Below, piece after piece: positions 34,421 through 42,587 of a stretch of 64,000 bases of DNA. Positions within the stretch are counted from its first letter, which is position 1. Every line of letters begins with the position of its first letter. Origin of the DNA: JABFXC01 sp045804265 (GTDB lineage Bacteria; Gemmatimonadota; Gemmatimonadetes; Gemmatimonadales; Gemmatimonadaceae); assembly GCA_045804265.1 (NCBI GenBank), contig JBJMNK010000039.1, positions 96,204 to 160,203 of the forward strand, in the 5' to 3' direction. Position numbers and translations under genes: made by a program. Under the pieces are notes generated by a model, which did no database searches, had not been told where the DNA came from, and saw only the letters and a program-made list of their open reading frames with translations.

Positions 34421-34685
34421 GATGCATGATGCGCGAAACGACGATGCATGGTGACGATACTGCGATGCACGATGCATGATGCACGGGACTTCTGGATACC
34501 TGATGCACGAAACTGATGAACGATGCATGAACAGTGATGCGTGACGCACGAGCGATGCACGGGGCTGATGCACGGGGCGGCAGTCGTTCGTGCATCGATG
34601 CATCCAGCCCTCCCGTGCATCATGCATCATGAATCGCGGTATCGTCACCATGCATCGCGTTCTCGTGCATCGTGCATCGCAGTTC
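34421..34685. repeat. ATGCA-rich heptad array forming a 260-bp imperfect palindrome
   Basis: It occupies the gap between the peptidase start and the ABC permease stop. Repeated 7-mers in register include GATGCAC-GATGCAT-GATGCAC (34464-34484), GATGAAC-GATGCAT-GAACAGT-GATGCGT-GACGCAC (34515-34549), GTGCATC-ATGCATC-ATGAATC (34615-34635) and GTGCATC-GTGCATC (34665-34678). The first 75 bp and the reverse complement of the last 75 bp match closely, sharing for example CGATGCATGGTGACGATAC. No comparable words occur elsewhere in the window. Confidence 0.8.
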
Positions 34686-36537
34686 AAGCGGCGTCGAGTA
34701 CTTCACCTGCGTCGATGTTGTCGTAGATCGAGCCGAGCCAGCGGAAGAGGAACCAGAGCTCGGCGGCGATCGCGGCGACGAAGGCGATCAGCGCGAAGAC
34801 GATCCGTCCGCTGATCGCCGTCGGGAGTGAGTGAATGGTGTACAGCACGCCGCCGGCGAGCGCGGCGGGGACGATGAGGAGCAGGATGAGCAGGAGCGAC
34901 GAGCCGATCGTGCCGAGCAGGTTCTGCCCGATCACCTCGAAGCCGCCGCCTTCGCTGCCGAGCTTCACCCAGCCGGGGAAGAAGAGCGCGACTGCGTTGC
35001 GCACCGTCACGCTCAGCACGTCGAGCGTGAAGAGGGCGAGAAGCAGCGCAAAGAAGATCAGCGTCCGCTGGCCGATCAGTGGTACACGTTCGCCACCTGG
35101 CAGCACCAGCGCGAGGACGAGGCAGATGATCTGAAAGGCGAAGATCAGCGCGGTCGACGCCGCGATCTCGGCGCCGACGAGTGAGCCGCTGTCGAGCGGG
35201 AAGGTGCGGAGGAGGCGGAGGTACGGCAGGTCGCTGCGGAAATCGTTTCGCGTGTAGAGGGGGCCGATGATCGTCCAGAGGACGGCGATCGCCACGCCAA
35301 CCCCGGCGAGAGTGTTGCGGGCGATCAGGATCGACCGCGCGAGGTCGGCGGTGTTCTGATAGCTGATCCAGGTGACCATGATCCCGATCGCCGCAATGCC
35401 GATCAGGGTGTAGGCCAGCGTCGCCCAGCGCAACTGCCGGACGGTCGGGATGAAGTTCTTCCAGGTGATGGCCATCCAGGCCGGGCCCGTCGGCGGCAGG
35501 GGGAGCCAGGTCCGCCGCGCGACCCACGTCTTCTTGCCTAACGCGGCGCGGGCGGCGATCAGCGCGCCGATCCCGCGACCGCCGCTGGCACGGCGTGCGC
35601 GCATCGCGGCCCGCAGTGCCTCGCGCCGCTCCCCGGCCGCGACCGCGGCCTCCTCGAAGGGCGTGCGATTGAGGAGGATCCACGGCACGTGCAGCAGCCA
35701 GATCGCGACCGCGATCGGGAACACGCGCAACCACTCGCCGACCGATGCCGCGCCTAACGGTGCGACGACGGCGCGAGCGGGGGCGATGACGAGGATCGCC
35801 GGCATGCTCGACAGCGCCTCGCGCACCCGGTCGATCCCGTCGCCGAAATCACTGGTCCCGCCGAGCCGCGGCCAGACGGCGGCCAGGCTGGTGCCGAGCG
35901 CGATCGCCATCACGGCGACGACCACTCCGCCGATGATCCAGCCCCGGCGCCCGAGCTTCTCGCCGACCGGCTTCCCCCCGCTCCTCGTCAGCGTCGCGCC
36001 GAGCTGATGCAGCTGGAACGTCCCGAACATCACCATGTAGCTGACTACGCGCAGCGGGAACGGAAGCGCCACCGACCCGCGCCGGCTGATGATGGCGAGG
36101 ATCATCGCGCTGATGAACGTGGCGATGCTCGCGCGTGCGAGCTTGAAGAGAATCAGTTCGTTCCGCGACAGCGGCGCCGGGAGCAGCTGCCGCGACTCGG
36201 CGCGCGAGAGCGCGATCGCGGACAGCTTGGTGCCGAACGTCCACCAGTAGGCGACGAGAATCGTCAGCATCAGCGCCGAGATCATCAACCCGCTGCTGCC
36301 GAGCACCGCTGCCGGAGGCGCGCCCGCGCCGGGCCGCCTGACGCCGAGCAGGCGGTCGGGGCGGAGCAGGAAGGCGTAGTAGGCGACGAGAAAGAGGACT
36401 CCGAGCACGTAACGCACGTTCTTCAACCGCGCGACCTGGGCGCGGAGGCGGTTGCGCCCGGAGCGCAGGATGAGAAACGTGAGCGCGCTGGCCGCTCCGG
36501 TCCGGACGGTGCGCGTCGCGTCGAGGCTGGTGCTCAA
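34684..36537 (-). CDS. ABC transporter permease with about 12 membrane segments
   Basis: 617 residues from TTG 36537, which overlaps the TGA of the ATPase gene (TTGA). No ATG lies before the first hydrophobic segments, and the longer open frame upstream is antisense-type noise. Many hydrophobic stretches alternate with Arg-rich loops (for example ALMLTILVAYWWTF and IAVLWTIIGPLYT). The layout resembles ABC-2-type exporter subunits that work with a single ATPase, but the cargo is unknown. An Arg-rich cytoplasmic loop (AALRAAMRARRASGGRG) lies mid-protein. Confidence 0.82.
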   Translation of the reverse strand: MSTSLDATRTVRTGAASALTFLILRSGRNRLRAQVARLKNVRYVLGVLFLVAYYAFLLRPDRLLGVRRPGAGAPPAAVLGSSGLMISALMLTILVAYWWTFGTKLSAIALSRAESRQLLPAPLSRNELILFKLARASIATFISAMILAIISRRGSVALPFPLRVVSYMVMFGTFQLHQLGATLTRSGGKPVGEKLGRRGWIIGGVVVAVMAIALGTSLAAVWPRLGGTSDFGDGIDRVREALSSMPAILVIAPARAVVAPLGAASVGEWLRVFPIAVAIWLLHVPWILLNRTPFEEAAVAAGERREALRAAMRARRASGGRGIGALIAARAALGKKTWVARRTWLPLPPTGPAWMAITWKNFIPTVRQLRWATLAYTLIGIAAIGIMVTWISYQNTADLARSILIARNTLAGVGVAIAVLWTIIGPLYTRNDFRSDLPYLRLLRTFPLDSGSLVGAEIAASTALIFAFQIICLVLALVLPGGERVPLIGQRTLIFFALLLALFTLDVLSVTVRNAVALFFPGWVKLGSEGGGFEVIGQNLLGTIGSSLLLILLLIVPAALAGGVLYTIHSLPTAISGRIVFALIAFVAAIAAELWFLFRWLGSIYDNIDAGEVLDAA

Positions 36538-37304
36538 CGCCCGGCGATCCCGGCGCCTGATGCGTCGGGCGTGTCCTGGCCGGTGATCGCGAGGAAGAGC
36601 TCTTCGAGCCCTCGCCCCTCGAGGTCGGGTCGGCTGGCCGCGATCTCGGCGATGGTGCCGAGCACCATGCACTGGCCACCCTGGATGATGAGGATCCGCG
36701 TGCAGAGCTCCTCCACGAGGTGGAGGAGGTGCGAGCTGAGGATGACGGCAGTGCCGGCGTGCGCGCGGGCGAGGATGGCCGCCTTCATGCGGCGGATGCC
36801 TAACGGGTCGAGGCCGGTCAGCGGCTCGTCGAGGAGGAGCGCGGCCGGCTGGTGGAGGAAGGCGCAGGCGATCGCGAGCTTCTGTCGCATGCCGCGCGAC
36901 AGCTCGGCGGGCAGCGCGCTGCGCTTGTCGGCCAGCTCCAGCTCGCGGAGGAGCGGCTCGATCCGTTCAGCGGCGTCGGGGACGCCGTAGAGTCGGGCGA
37001 TGAACGTGAGGTGATCATCGACCGTCATGTACTCGAACAGCTGGGGCTCGTCGGGGACGAAGGCGAGCGCGCGCTTGGTCGGGACCGGGTCGGCGACGAT
37101 GTCGTGACCGGCGATGCGCACTTCGCCGCCGGTCGGCCGGATGATGCCGGCGAGCGAGTGGAGGGTGCTCGTCTTGCCGGCGCCGTTAGGCCCGACGAGT
37201 CCGAGCACCTCACCCGGCGCGACGGTGAACGAGAGTCCGCGGACCGCGACGAAATCACCGTACTGCTTGACGAGGTTGCGAACCTCGATGATGTCAGTTG
37301 GCAT
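36534..37304 (-). CDS. ABC transporter ATP-binding protein
   Basis: 256 residues from ATG 37304 (TGGGGG just upstream). Walker A GPNGAGKTST, Q-loop region FVPDEPQLFEYMT, signature LSRGMRQKLAIA, Walker B ALLLDEPLTGLDP and switch His in SSHLLHL are all intact. The PN of Walker A is encoded inside a CGTTAGGC octamer. It is coupled to the permease gene by a 4-bp overlap, and together they form a complete two-gene exporter with no binding protein. Confidence 0.95.
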   Translation of the reverse strand: MPTDIIEVRNLVKQYGDFVAVRGLSFTVAPGEVLGLVGPNGAGKTSTLHSLAGIIRPTGGEVRIAGHDIVADPVPTKRALAFVPDEPQLFEYMTVDDHLTFIARLYGVPDAAERIEPLLRELELADKRSALPAELSRGMRQKLAIACAFLHQPAALLLDEPLTGLDPLGIRRMKAAILARAHAGTAVILSSHLLHLVEELCTRILIIQGGQCMVLGTIAEIAASRPDLEGRGLEELFLAITGQDTPDASGAGIAGR

Positions 37305-37473
37305 CCCCCAATTTGACGTCGCGCCACGACCCGTCAACGGCGGTGTGCGACGCTGGCGTCGCACCGCCAGCGATCGGCGCTCGCAGTTCGCTGGCGCAGT
37401 CGGCTAGCGGGGCGGCATCGACAGCAGCTGGCCGGGTGCGTGCGAGAAGCGAGCGAACAGGAGAACGCCACGA

Positions 37474-37529
37474 GGCATCAGACACGAGCCGTTGGCCATC
37501 AGCCGTCAGCCATCAGGGTCGAGTAACGG
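37474..37529. repeat. Heptad-periodic array, GCCGTCA family (copy G)
   Basis: Eight 7-bp units in register: GGCATCA, GACACGA, GCCGTTG, GCCATCA, GCCGTCA, GCCATCA, GGGTCGA, GTAACGG. The array at 48304 has nearly the same series with one unit fewer. The host gap (37305-37813, 509 bp) otherwise shows an octamer at 37554 and, from 37562 on, nothing I can assign apart from presumed promoter sequence for the following gene. Confidence 0.75.
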
Positions 37530-37813
37530 CCGATCGCCTGGCGATGACACCGAGCCTAACGGCAAAACACCCGCGGCCCGCGTGCAATCGCGAGCCGGCA
37601 CTGGTTCTGGTGCAGCTCTCACCGCGTGTGAGCGTTCGCACAAGGCGCTGCCTGACGCTTCCGCGGACACGCGGCAACGATTCCGCGGCGCAATTCGGAG
37701 TGGCTTCGGGCGGCAGAAATTTCACACGTTGCGAGTGTCGGCGGTGCGTCGTTTCACACACGAAGCGAGCGGACTCGACAGCGCATCCCCGCCGCATACT
37801 CCCTGACCGGCAA

Positions 37814-38335
37814 ATGCTCACTCCACGTCTTCGCCTCCTGTTCGTCACGCTGGCGCTGCTCCTCGGAGCGGCTTGGGTCGGCGATGGTGATCGCATCGAC
37901 GGGGCGATCGTGCTCGGGGCGGGAGCGCTGCTGACGTGGGGGTACTTTCGCAGCGGAAGCCTCTGGCTCGCGCTGGCCGCGTACCGGACAGGAAACGTCG
38001 AGCGGATGGGGGAGCACGTGCGCCGAGTGCGATGGCCGCAGCTCCTCAGCGCGAAGTGGCGTCCCTACTATCACTGGCTGCAGGGCGTGGCGCTCGCGGT
38101 CGAGGGACGGATCGCGCCGGCACGCGATCACCTGCTCCAGGCGAGACGGTGGCGCTTCCGCACGGAGAACGACCGAAGCATCATGGAGTGCCAGCTCGCC
38201 GACATGGCGATCCGCTGCGGTGAGCCGGCACAGGCGTGGTCGCACCTCGGTCATGCGCGCCGGCTCGGACACCACCCGGTGGTGGACGCGCTGATCGCGT
38301 CGGTCGAGGATCGGATCCCGGCCGAAGCTCGCTGA
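37814..38335 (+). CDS. Membrane protein with TPR-like C-terminal region, unknown function
   Basis: 173 residues from ATG 37814, where two hydrophobic segments begin (LLFVTLALLLGAAWV and AIVLGAGALLTWGYF). The rest is helical with TPR-like spacing (YYHWLQGVALAVEGRIAPAR, then LADMAIRCGEPAQAWSHLG). It is likely an inner-membrane anchored scaffold. No family name is recognised. DUF3006 follows 104 bp downstream. Confidence 0.65.
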   Translation: MLTPRLRLLFVTLALLLGAAWVGDGDRIDGAIVLGAGALLTWGYFRSGSLWLALAAYRTGNVERMGEHVRRVRWPQLLSAKWRPYYHWLQGVALAVEGRIAPARDHLLQARRWRFRTENDRSIMECQLADMAIRCGEPAQAWSHLGHARRLGHHPVVDALIASVEDRIPAEAR

Positions 38336-38439
38336 CGCAAGCGCAGCGCAACGCGCTCGCCGCCACGCCTGCCGACGGCCGACCGCGATCTCACCTGCCT
38401 AACGACGGGCAACGTCCCGGTGGCGTGACGAGGAGCGGC

Positions 38440-38781
38440 ATGGCGCGAGAGCAGCAGAGAAAGACAGGCGACGGGCAGCGCAGCGCCGCGGGGACTGGCA
38501 GCGGTGAGCCTTCGCGCCCCTCACACCGCTGGGCGATCGACCGCGTCGAGGAAGGGACAGCGGCGGTCGAGCAGGACGGTGATCACGTCTACGAGATCCC
38601 GCGCTACCTCCTGCCGCCCGACGCGCGCGACGGCGACGTGCTGACCGTGATGGTGACCGGGGCCGCCGCCGGCGAGGTCACGCTCTCGGTCCGCATCGAT
38701 CGTGCGGCCGCCGACGCACCGAGGAAGGCGGCGCGAAAACGCCGTGCCGGCAACGATCGCGGCGGCGACATCGTGCTCTGA
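38440..38781 (+). CDS. DUF3006 domain protein
   Basis: 113 residues. ATG 38440 follows AGGAGCGGC. After a polar N-terminus, WAIDRVEEGTAAVEQDGDHV and YEIPRYLLPPDARDGDVLTVMV follow the DUF3006 pattern (IDRiEgd.AVl..dg....vPr..LP..akeGDvl.v). A basic tail (RKAARKRRAGNDR) ends it. DUF3006 proteins are commonly found beside ComEC-like metallo-beta-lactamase proteins, and one is encoded 37 bp away on the opposite strand. The molecular role is unknown. Confidence 0.8.
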   Translation: MAREQQRKTGDGQRSAAGTGSGEPSRPSHRWAIDRVEEGTAAVEQDGDHVYEIPRYLLPPDARDGDVLTVMVTGAAAGEVTLSVRIDRAAADAPRKAARKRRAGNDRGGDIVL

Positions 38782-38818
38782 GCGCTGCCTGACGGCGCGC
38801 CTGCGGGGTGCGCGCCGT

Positions 38819-40348
38819 TCAGGGCATCGGGTTGCAGTCCGGCTGCGATGAGCGGCGATCGGAGTGCCCGTTCATCGACGACTGCCCGCGAACGACACTC
38901 ACGGTGTAGCCGCCGCCCCGTGTCCCCGGCGTACGGAAGACGATCGTCCCGTTCTCGTCGGTACGGTACCATCGCTTCCCGAAGCTCGAGTAGAGCGCCT
39001 TCGCCTGCGCATGCACGTGCCCGTACCCATTGTCACGACCGACCGAGAACGTCACCCACTCGGGATCGGTCGCGCGCAGGTACCAGCTGCTCACGCCGTT
39101 GCAGCTCCCATGATGGTCGCCCTTGAGGACGCTCACCTTCATGCCGGGCGCGCGATCGTACCCCGAGCGGGCGAACCAGTCGATCTCCTCGTGCTCGGCG
39201 TCGCCGGCGAGCCACATGGTGAACGATGCCGAGTCGGGGCCGACCAGCTTGAGCGGAGCCGACCGGTCGTTAGGCGACGAGCCGCCGGGGTCGGGGCGCA
39301 TGAGATGGAGCTTCGCGCCGCCGTTCATCGTGATGGTGCAGATGGGACGTCCATCGGCGCAGGGGTCGTCGGTGTCGCGGAGGATCGTCTCGCCGCGCCC
39401 GACGCGCGCGTCCACCGAGTCGCGGAGACGCTGCAGCGCGGCGTTGCTGTAGGGATCCTGGTTCTCGAAGAAGTAGCGCACGGTGATCCGTCGCGACGAC
39501 CGGAACAGCTCGCGCAACCCGGCGTGATGATCGTAATGCTCGTGCGTGAGGACGACGACATCGATGGTCGCGCCATCGAGGCCGAGCGAATCGAGCAGCA
39601 CGCCGAAGCGGGCCGTGTCGGGCCCGCCGTCGATGATGACCTTGCTCGTGCCGTTGCTGATGTAGGTCGCGTCACCCTGTCCGACGTCGAGCACGCGGAC
39701 GACCAGCTCGGATGCTGGCCCGGACGCACCGTTAGGCGGGGCTCCAGGCGGCGCAGCGGGCGCGCCGTTTGATGCGCCGTTTGACGCGCCGTTTGACGCG
39801 CCGTTAGGCGCCCCCGGCGATCCGCGATCGCCGCGGCCGAAAGCCGTCGTCGCCAGTCGCCAGCTCGGTGGCTCGACCGAGGCGTGGGGCGCCCCCTCAT
39901 CAGTGAGCTCCCAGCTCTGGCCGGCAACGGTGCGCCGCCAGGCGACCGAATCGACCGTTATGCCGCGCGCGTCGCTGATCTCCAGCCAGTCGGCGCTGTT
40001 GGCGAGGGTCAACCCGCCGCGGTACGACCAGGCAGCGCGAACGCCGCCGTTGGCGCCCGCCGACGGGTTGCGCGCGAGCACGACGAATCCTCCCGCCGGG
40101 ATCATGATGGCGGCGTCGACCAGCAGCGGGGCGTCGCCGCCGGAGCGGATGGTCCAGCCGCGAATGGAGACCGCGGCGCGCCCGCGGTTGTGCAGCTCGA
40201 ACCATTCGCCGCGCGCGTCGCTGACGGCGCGCGGGTCGGCCATGATCTCGCTGATCACGACGCCCGCGCCGGCGTCAGGCACCTGCGCGCCGCTCGCCTG
40301 CGCTCCCAGTGCGAGCGCGAGGGCGATTGTCCGCGGAGTCCAGCGCAA
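38819..40348 (-). CDS. Exported lamin-tail-domain plus metallo-beta-lactamase (ComEC/Rec2-like) protein
   Basis: 509 residues with a signal peptide (ALALALGAQASGAQ). A lamin-tail-like beta domain (about 28-150: VVISEIMADPRAV, ARGEWFELHNRG) is followed by a Gly/Ala/Asn linker with NGAS repeats. An MBL domain comes next (about 215-490: VLDVGQGDATYI, the metal site THEHYDHHAG, LAGDAEHEE, LKGDHHGSCNG). The MBL part resembles the extracellular domain of ComEC but there is no competence membrane domain, so it is probably a secreted phosphodiesterase or nuclease. Its partner DUF3006 is convergent. Confidence 0.88.
   Translation of the reverse strand: MRWTPRTIALALALGAQASGAQVPDAGAGVVISEIMADPRAVSDARGEWFELHNRGRAAVSIRGWTIRSGGDAPLLVDAAIMIPAGGFVVLARNPSAGANGGVRAAWSYRGGLTLANSADWLEISDARGITVDSVAWRRTVAGQSWELTDEGAPHASVEPPSWRLATTAFGRGDRGSPGAPNGASNGASNGASNGAPAAPPGAPPNGASGPASELVVRVLDVGQGDATYISNGTSKVIIDGGPDTARFGVLLDSLGLDGATIDVVVLTHEHYDHHAGLRELFRSSRRITVRYFFENQDPYSNAALQRLRDSVDARVGRGETILRDTDDPCADGRPICTITMNGGAKLHLMRPDPGGSSPNDRSAPLKLVGPDSASFTMWLAGDAEHEEIDWFARSGYDRAPGMKVSVLKGDHHGSCNGVSSWYLRATDPEWVTFSVGRDNGYGHVHAQAKALYSSFGKRWYRTDENGTIVFRTPGTRGGGYTVSVVRGQSSMNGHSDRRSSQPDCNPMP
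39762..39809. repeat. In-gene 12-bp tandem repeat (four units) ending in an octamer
   Basis: Three units GCGCCGTTTGAY are followed by a fourth, GCGCCGTTAGGC. They encode the NGAS repeats in the linker of the LTD-MBL protein. The last unit contains the window-wide octamer CGTTAGGC, and the first three differ from it by two or three bases. Confidence 0.75.
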
Positions 40349-40363
40349 CGCCGGTGATTCAGC

Positions 40364-40942
40364 TCAGAACGTCACGCCGAACGATACCGGGATGTAGGTG
40401 AGCGAACCGCTGCCATTCTTCCCGTTCACCGTGACGTAGCGCGCCTCGAGCATCGAGCCGACCGGGCCAAGGCCGAAGAAGAGGCCGATGCCACCGTTGA
40501 AGCCGAGGCGCGTGTCGCTGCTCTCGCTCGTGAACGCCCCAGTCAGGACACCGCCGGTGTTGTCGATCGACGTCCTGACGTTGTACGCGCCGACGCCGGC
40601 GATGAGATACGGCTTGGCGGTCATGACGGCGGACGGCGTCAACACGACGTTCGCAGCGCCGTTGATGACGCGGACGTTGCCGGTCCCGTTTCCCTCGCTG
40701 AAGTCGAAGCGGTTCAAGCCACCCTCGAATCGGAAGCCGAGCGGAGAAAGCGGCACCGTGAAGTTGAGCATCGCGTTCAGGTTGTAGCCGGTGTTCACCG
40801 ACTCGCCGAAGGTGGACTCGGGAATGCTCGCACCGGCCGAGATGCCGAAGTGCGGCATGGCCTGCGCCTGCGCGTGCGCGGTGGTCGTGAGCGTCAATGA
40901 CAGCGCTGCAACCGAGACCGCGAGAACGATGTGCCTTGTCAT
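40364..40942 (-). CDS. Small outer-membrane beta-barrel protein
   Basis: 192 residues. Signal peptide (VSVAALSLTLTTTAHAQAQA), then eight-strand-type barrel repeats (FGISAGASIP, FRFEGGLNRFDF, LEARYVTVNG) and terminal Phe (SFGVTF). It is clearly a paralogue of the next upstream gene: SPLGFR.E.G, AKPY.I.G.G and MLEARYVTVN are shared in the same order. Proteins of this OmpA/OmpW-like size usually have structural or small-solute roles. Confidence 0.85.
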   Translation of the reverse strand: MTRHIVLAVSVAALSLTLTTTAHAQAQAMPHFGISAGASIPESTFGESVNTGYNLNAMLNFTVPLSPLGFRFEGGLNRFDFSEGNGTGNVRVINGAANVVLTPSAVMTAKPYLIAGVGAYNVRTSIDNTGGVLTGAFTSESSDTRLGFNGGIGLFFGLGPVGSMLEARYVTVNGKNGSGSLTYIPVSFGVTF

Positions 40943-41063
40943 GGGACGATCCTCGTGATGATGGGACCCATTGCGATCACGTCCGTTGGTACTGCGCGAC
41001 GCGCAACGAGTTCCTGCGTCGTGTGCCAGCCGCATTTCAGCAGTACTCCAACAGCATAATGCA

Positions 41064-41096
41064 CCGCGCGCCGCCATGAGTAATGGCGGCGCGCGG
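41064..41096 (-). terminator. Strong 14-bp hairpin between the two barrel genes
   Basis: A perfect GC-rich stem (41064-41077 with 41083-41096) has loop GAGTA. It lies 40 bp after the stop of the upstream barrel gene on the minus strand. There is no U-run after it, so terminator function is likely but not certain. Confidence 0.6.
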
Positions 41097-41137
41097 CGTT
41101 ATCACTGACGGGTTGCACGACCCCGTCGATCGACCAG

Positions 41138-41674
41138 CTAGAACATGATGCCGAACGTCACCGGCACGTAGTGCGTCGAGGCGTCGGCCGTGTTCACGGT
41201 GACGTAGCGCGCCTCGACCATCGTCTGCAGCGTGCCGAGGCCGAAGCCCAGTCCGCCACCGACGTTCCAACCCAGCTTGTTGTCCGTGGCGTTGCCGGCG
41301 CTGCCCGCGTCCGCCTTCAGGTGGTGGTACCCGAGGCCACCGATGACGTACGGCTTCGCGACGACCATACCGGGAACCTGGAGCACGACGTTCGCGGTGC
41401 CGCTCAGCGACGACATGGTGACGCCGTCGGCGACACCGCTCTTGCCATCCCACGAGTTGTAGCCGACTTCAGCGCGGAAGCCGAGTGGCGACATCGGCAT
41501 CGAGAAGCCGAGGAGACCATTCACGCTGTAGCCGCTCTTGAACGCCTTGCCGAAATCACCGGTCGGCATGCTGAGGCCAGCGGACACACCGAAGCCCGCT
41601 TGCGCGCGCGCAGTCGGTGCCGCGACGAGCGAGAGTCCGACGACTGCCGCTCCCAACATGATGCGCTTCATCAT
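41138..41674 (-). CDS. Small outer-membrane beta-barrel protein, paralogue of the downstream gene
   Basis: 178 residues from ATG 41674 (an adjacent ATG at 41671 is equivalent), with AGAGGGATGA as Shine-Dalgarno. Signal peptide (MLGAAVVGLSLVAAPTARAQ), barrel strands FGVSAGLSMPTGDFG, GYSVNGLLGFSMP and MVEARYVTVNT, and terminal Phe (TFGIMF). The similarity to the downstream barrel points to tandem duplication followed by divergence of the surface loops. Confidence 0.85.
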   Translation of the reverse strand: MMKRIMLGAAVVGLSLVAAPTARAQAGFGVSAGLSMPTGDFGKAFKSGYSVNGLLGFSMPMSPLGFRAEVGYNSWDGKSGVADGVTMSSLSGTANVVLQVPGMVVAKPYVIGGLGYHHLKADAGSAGNATDNKLGWNVGGGLGFGLGTLQTMVEARYVTVNTADASTHYVPVTFGIMF

Positions 41675-41902
41675 TTCATCCCTCTTGGAAGAAAAGTGAG
41701 ATGCCCGGCGCGCAGCAACCTCGATGCGTCCGGGCGTCAACAAGAATAGGCGGTAATTGCCCATTCTTGTACTGGACGATCGAACACGAAAGTGGGCACG
41801 ATGGCGCGATTCTTCCCCGACGATGCGCACGACGAATCGGCCGCCGCGTCCGGCTGCCGGATTTCATAACGCTTCAGTGATCACACCGCTTCGGAGGTCG
41901 TC

Positions 41903-42475
41903 ATGGCGTCGCTTCTCGACATGGTGCAACAGCACCTCGGAGCCAACGAGATCGACCAGATCAGCCAGCAGATCGGCGCGGATCCGGGACAGGTGCAGAG
42001 CGCCGTCAGCGCGGCGCTGCCGCTGATGGTCGGCGGGATGGCGAGCAACGCGTCGCAGCCGGGAGGCGCCGACGCGATCCATCAGTCGCTGACGTCGAGC
42101 GGCGGACTGCTCGGCAATCTCGGCGGGATGCTCGGTGGTGGCGGAGTTGGTGGCGCGCTGGGCGGGATGCTCGGTGGCACCGCGGATGGCGGCGGCGGTG
42201 GACTGCTGGGAAAGATTCTCGGCCAGCATCAGGCGCCGGTGCAGCAGGGCGTATCGAAGGCGAGCGGCCTCGATCCCGACCAGGCGAAGAAGCTGCTGCT
42301 GATCCTCGCGCCGGTGGTGATGGGAGTGCTGGCGCGGAAGCACGCGGCCGCGCAGTCGAACCCGGCGCAGGTGAGCGAGGACCTGAAGCGCGAGAGCGAG
42401 GCCGCGCAGCAGCAGGCGCAGTCGCGCGCCCCGCAGCTGGGCGGGCTGCTCGGACAGATCTTCGGGCACCGCTGA
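41903..42475 (+). CDS. DUF937 domain protein
   Basis: 190 residues. It starts MASLLDMVQQHLGANEIDQI followed by QIGADPGQVQSAVSAALPLMVGG, the standard DUF937 opening. A Gly-rich stretch (LGGMLGGGGVGGALGGMLGG) and a helical DPDQAKKLLLILAPVVMGVLA segment come next. The family is widespread and without known function. It is cytoplasmic, with no signal peptide. Repeat copy C follows directly after the stop. Confidence 0.88.
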   Translation: MASLLDMVQQHLGANEIDQISQQIGADPGQVQSAVSAALPLMVGGMASNASQPGGADAIHQSLTSSGGLLGNLGGMLGGGGVGGALGGMLGGTADGGGGGLLGKILGQHQAPVQQGVSKASGLDPDQAKKLLLILAPVVMGVLARKHAAAQSNPAQVSEDLKRESEAAQQQAQSRAPQLGGLLGQIFGHR

Positions 42476-42482
42476 GAAGCAG

Positions 42483-42567
42483 CTGTAAGCGGTAAGCAAC
42501 ACCATGCAGTCAGCGGACCGCGCCACTTCGACGCCGTTCGCTGCCTGCTTGCCGCTTATCGCTTACA
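42483..42567. repeat. Heptad-periodic palindromic repeat, copy C
   Basis: Between two convergent genes. The right arm (42533-42567) reads GCCGTTC, GCTGCCT, GCTTGCC, GCTTATC, GCTTACA. The left arm has TGTAAGC, GGTAAGC, AGTCAGC and GGACCGC. It shares AACACCATGC-like filler (CAGCACCATGC) with copy A, so A and C are the closest relatives. Confidence 0.8.
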
Positions 42568-42587
42568 GCCGGCGTCGAGGGGCGCGC

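Noticed and set aside
34421..34685. CRISPR array
   Set aside because: Units are 7 bp without unique spacers, and no cas gene is present.
34397..34687. N-terminal extension of the M28 peptidase through the ATGCA repeat
   Set aside because: The extension is repetitive Cys/His/Met-rich sequence and lies before a proper signal peptide that starts at GTG 34396.
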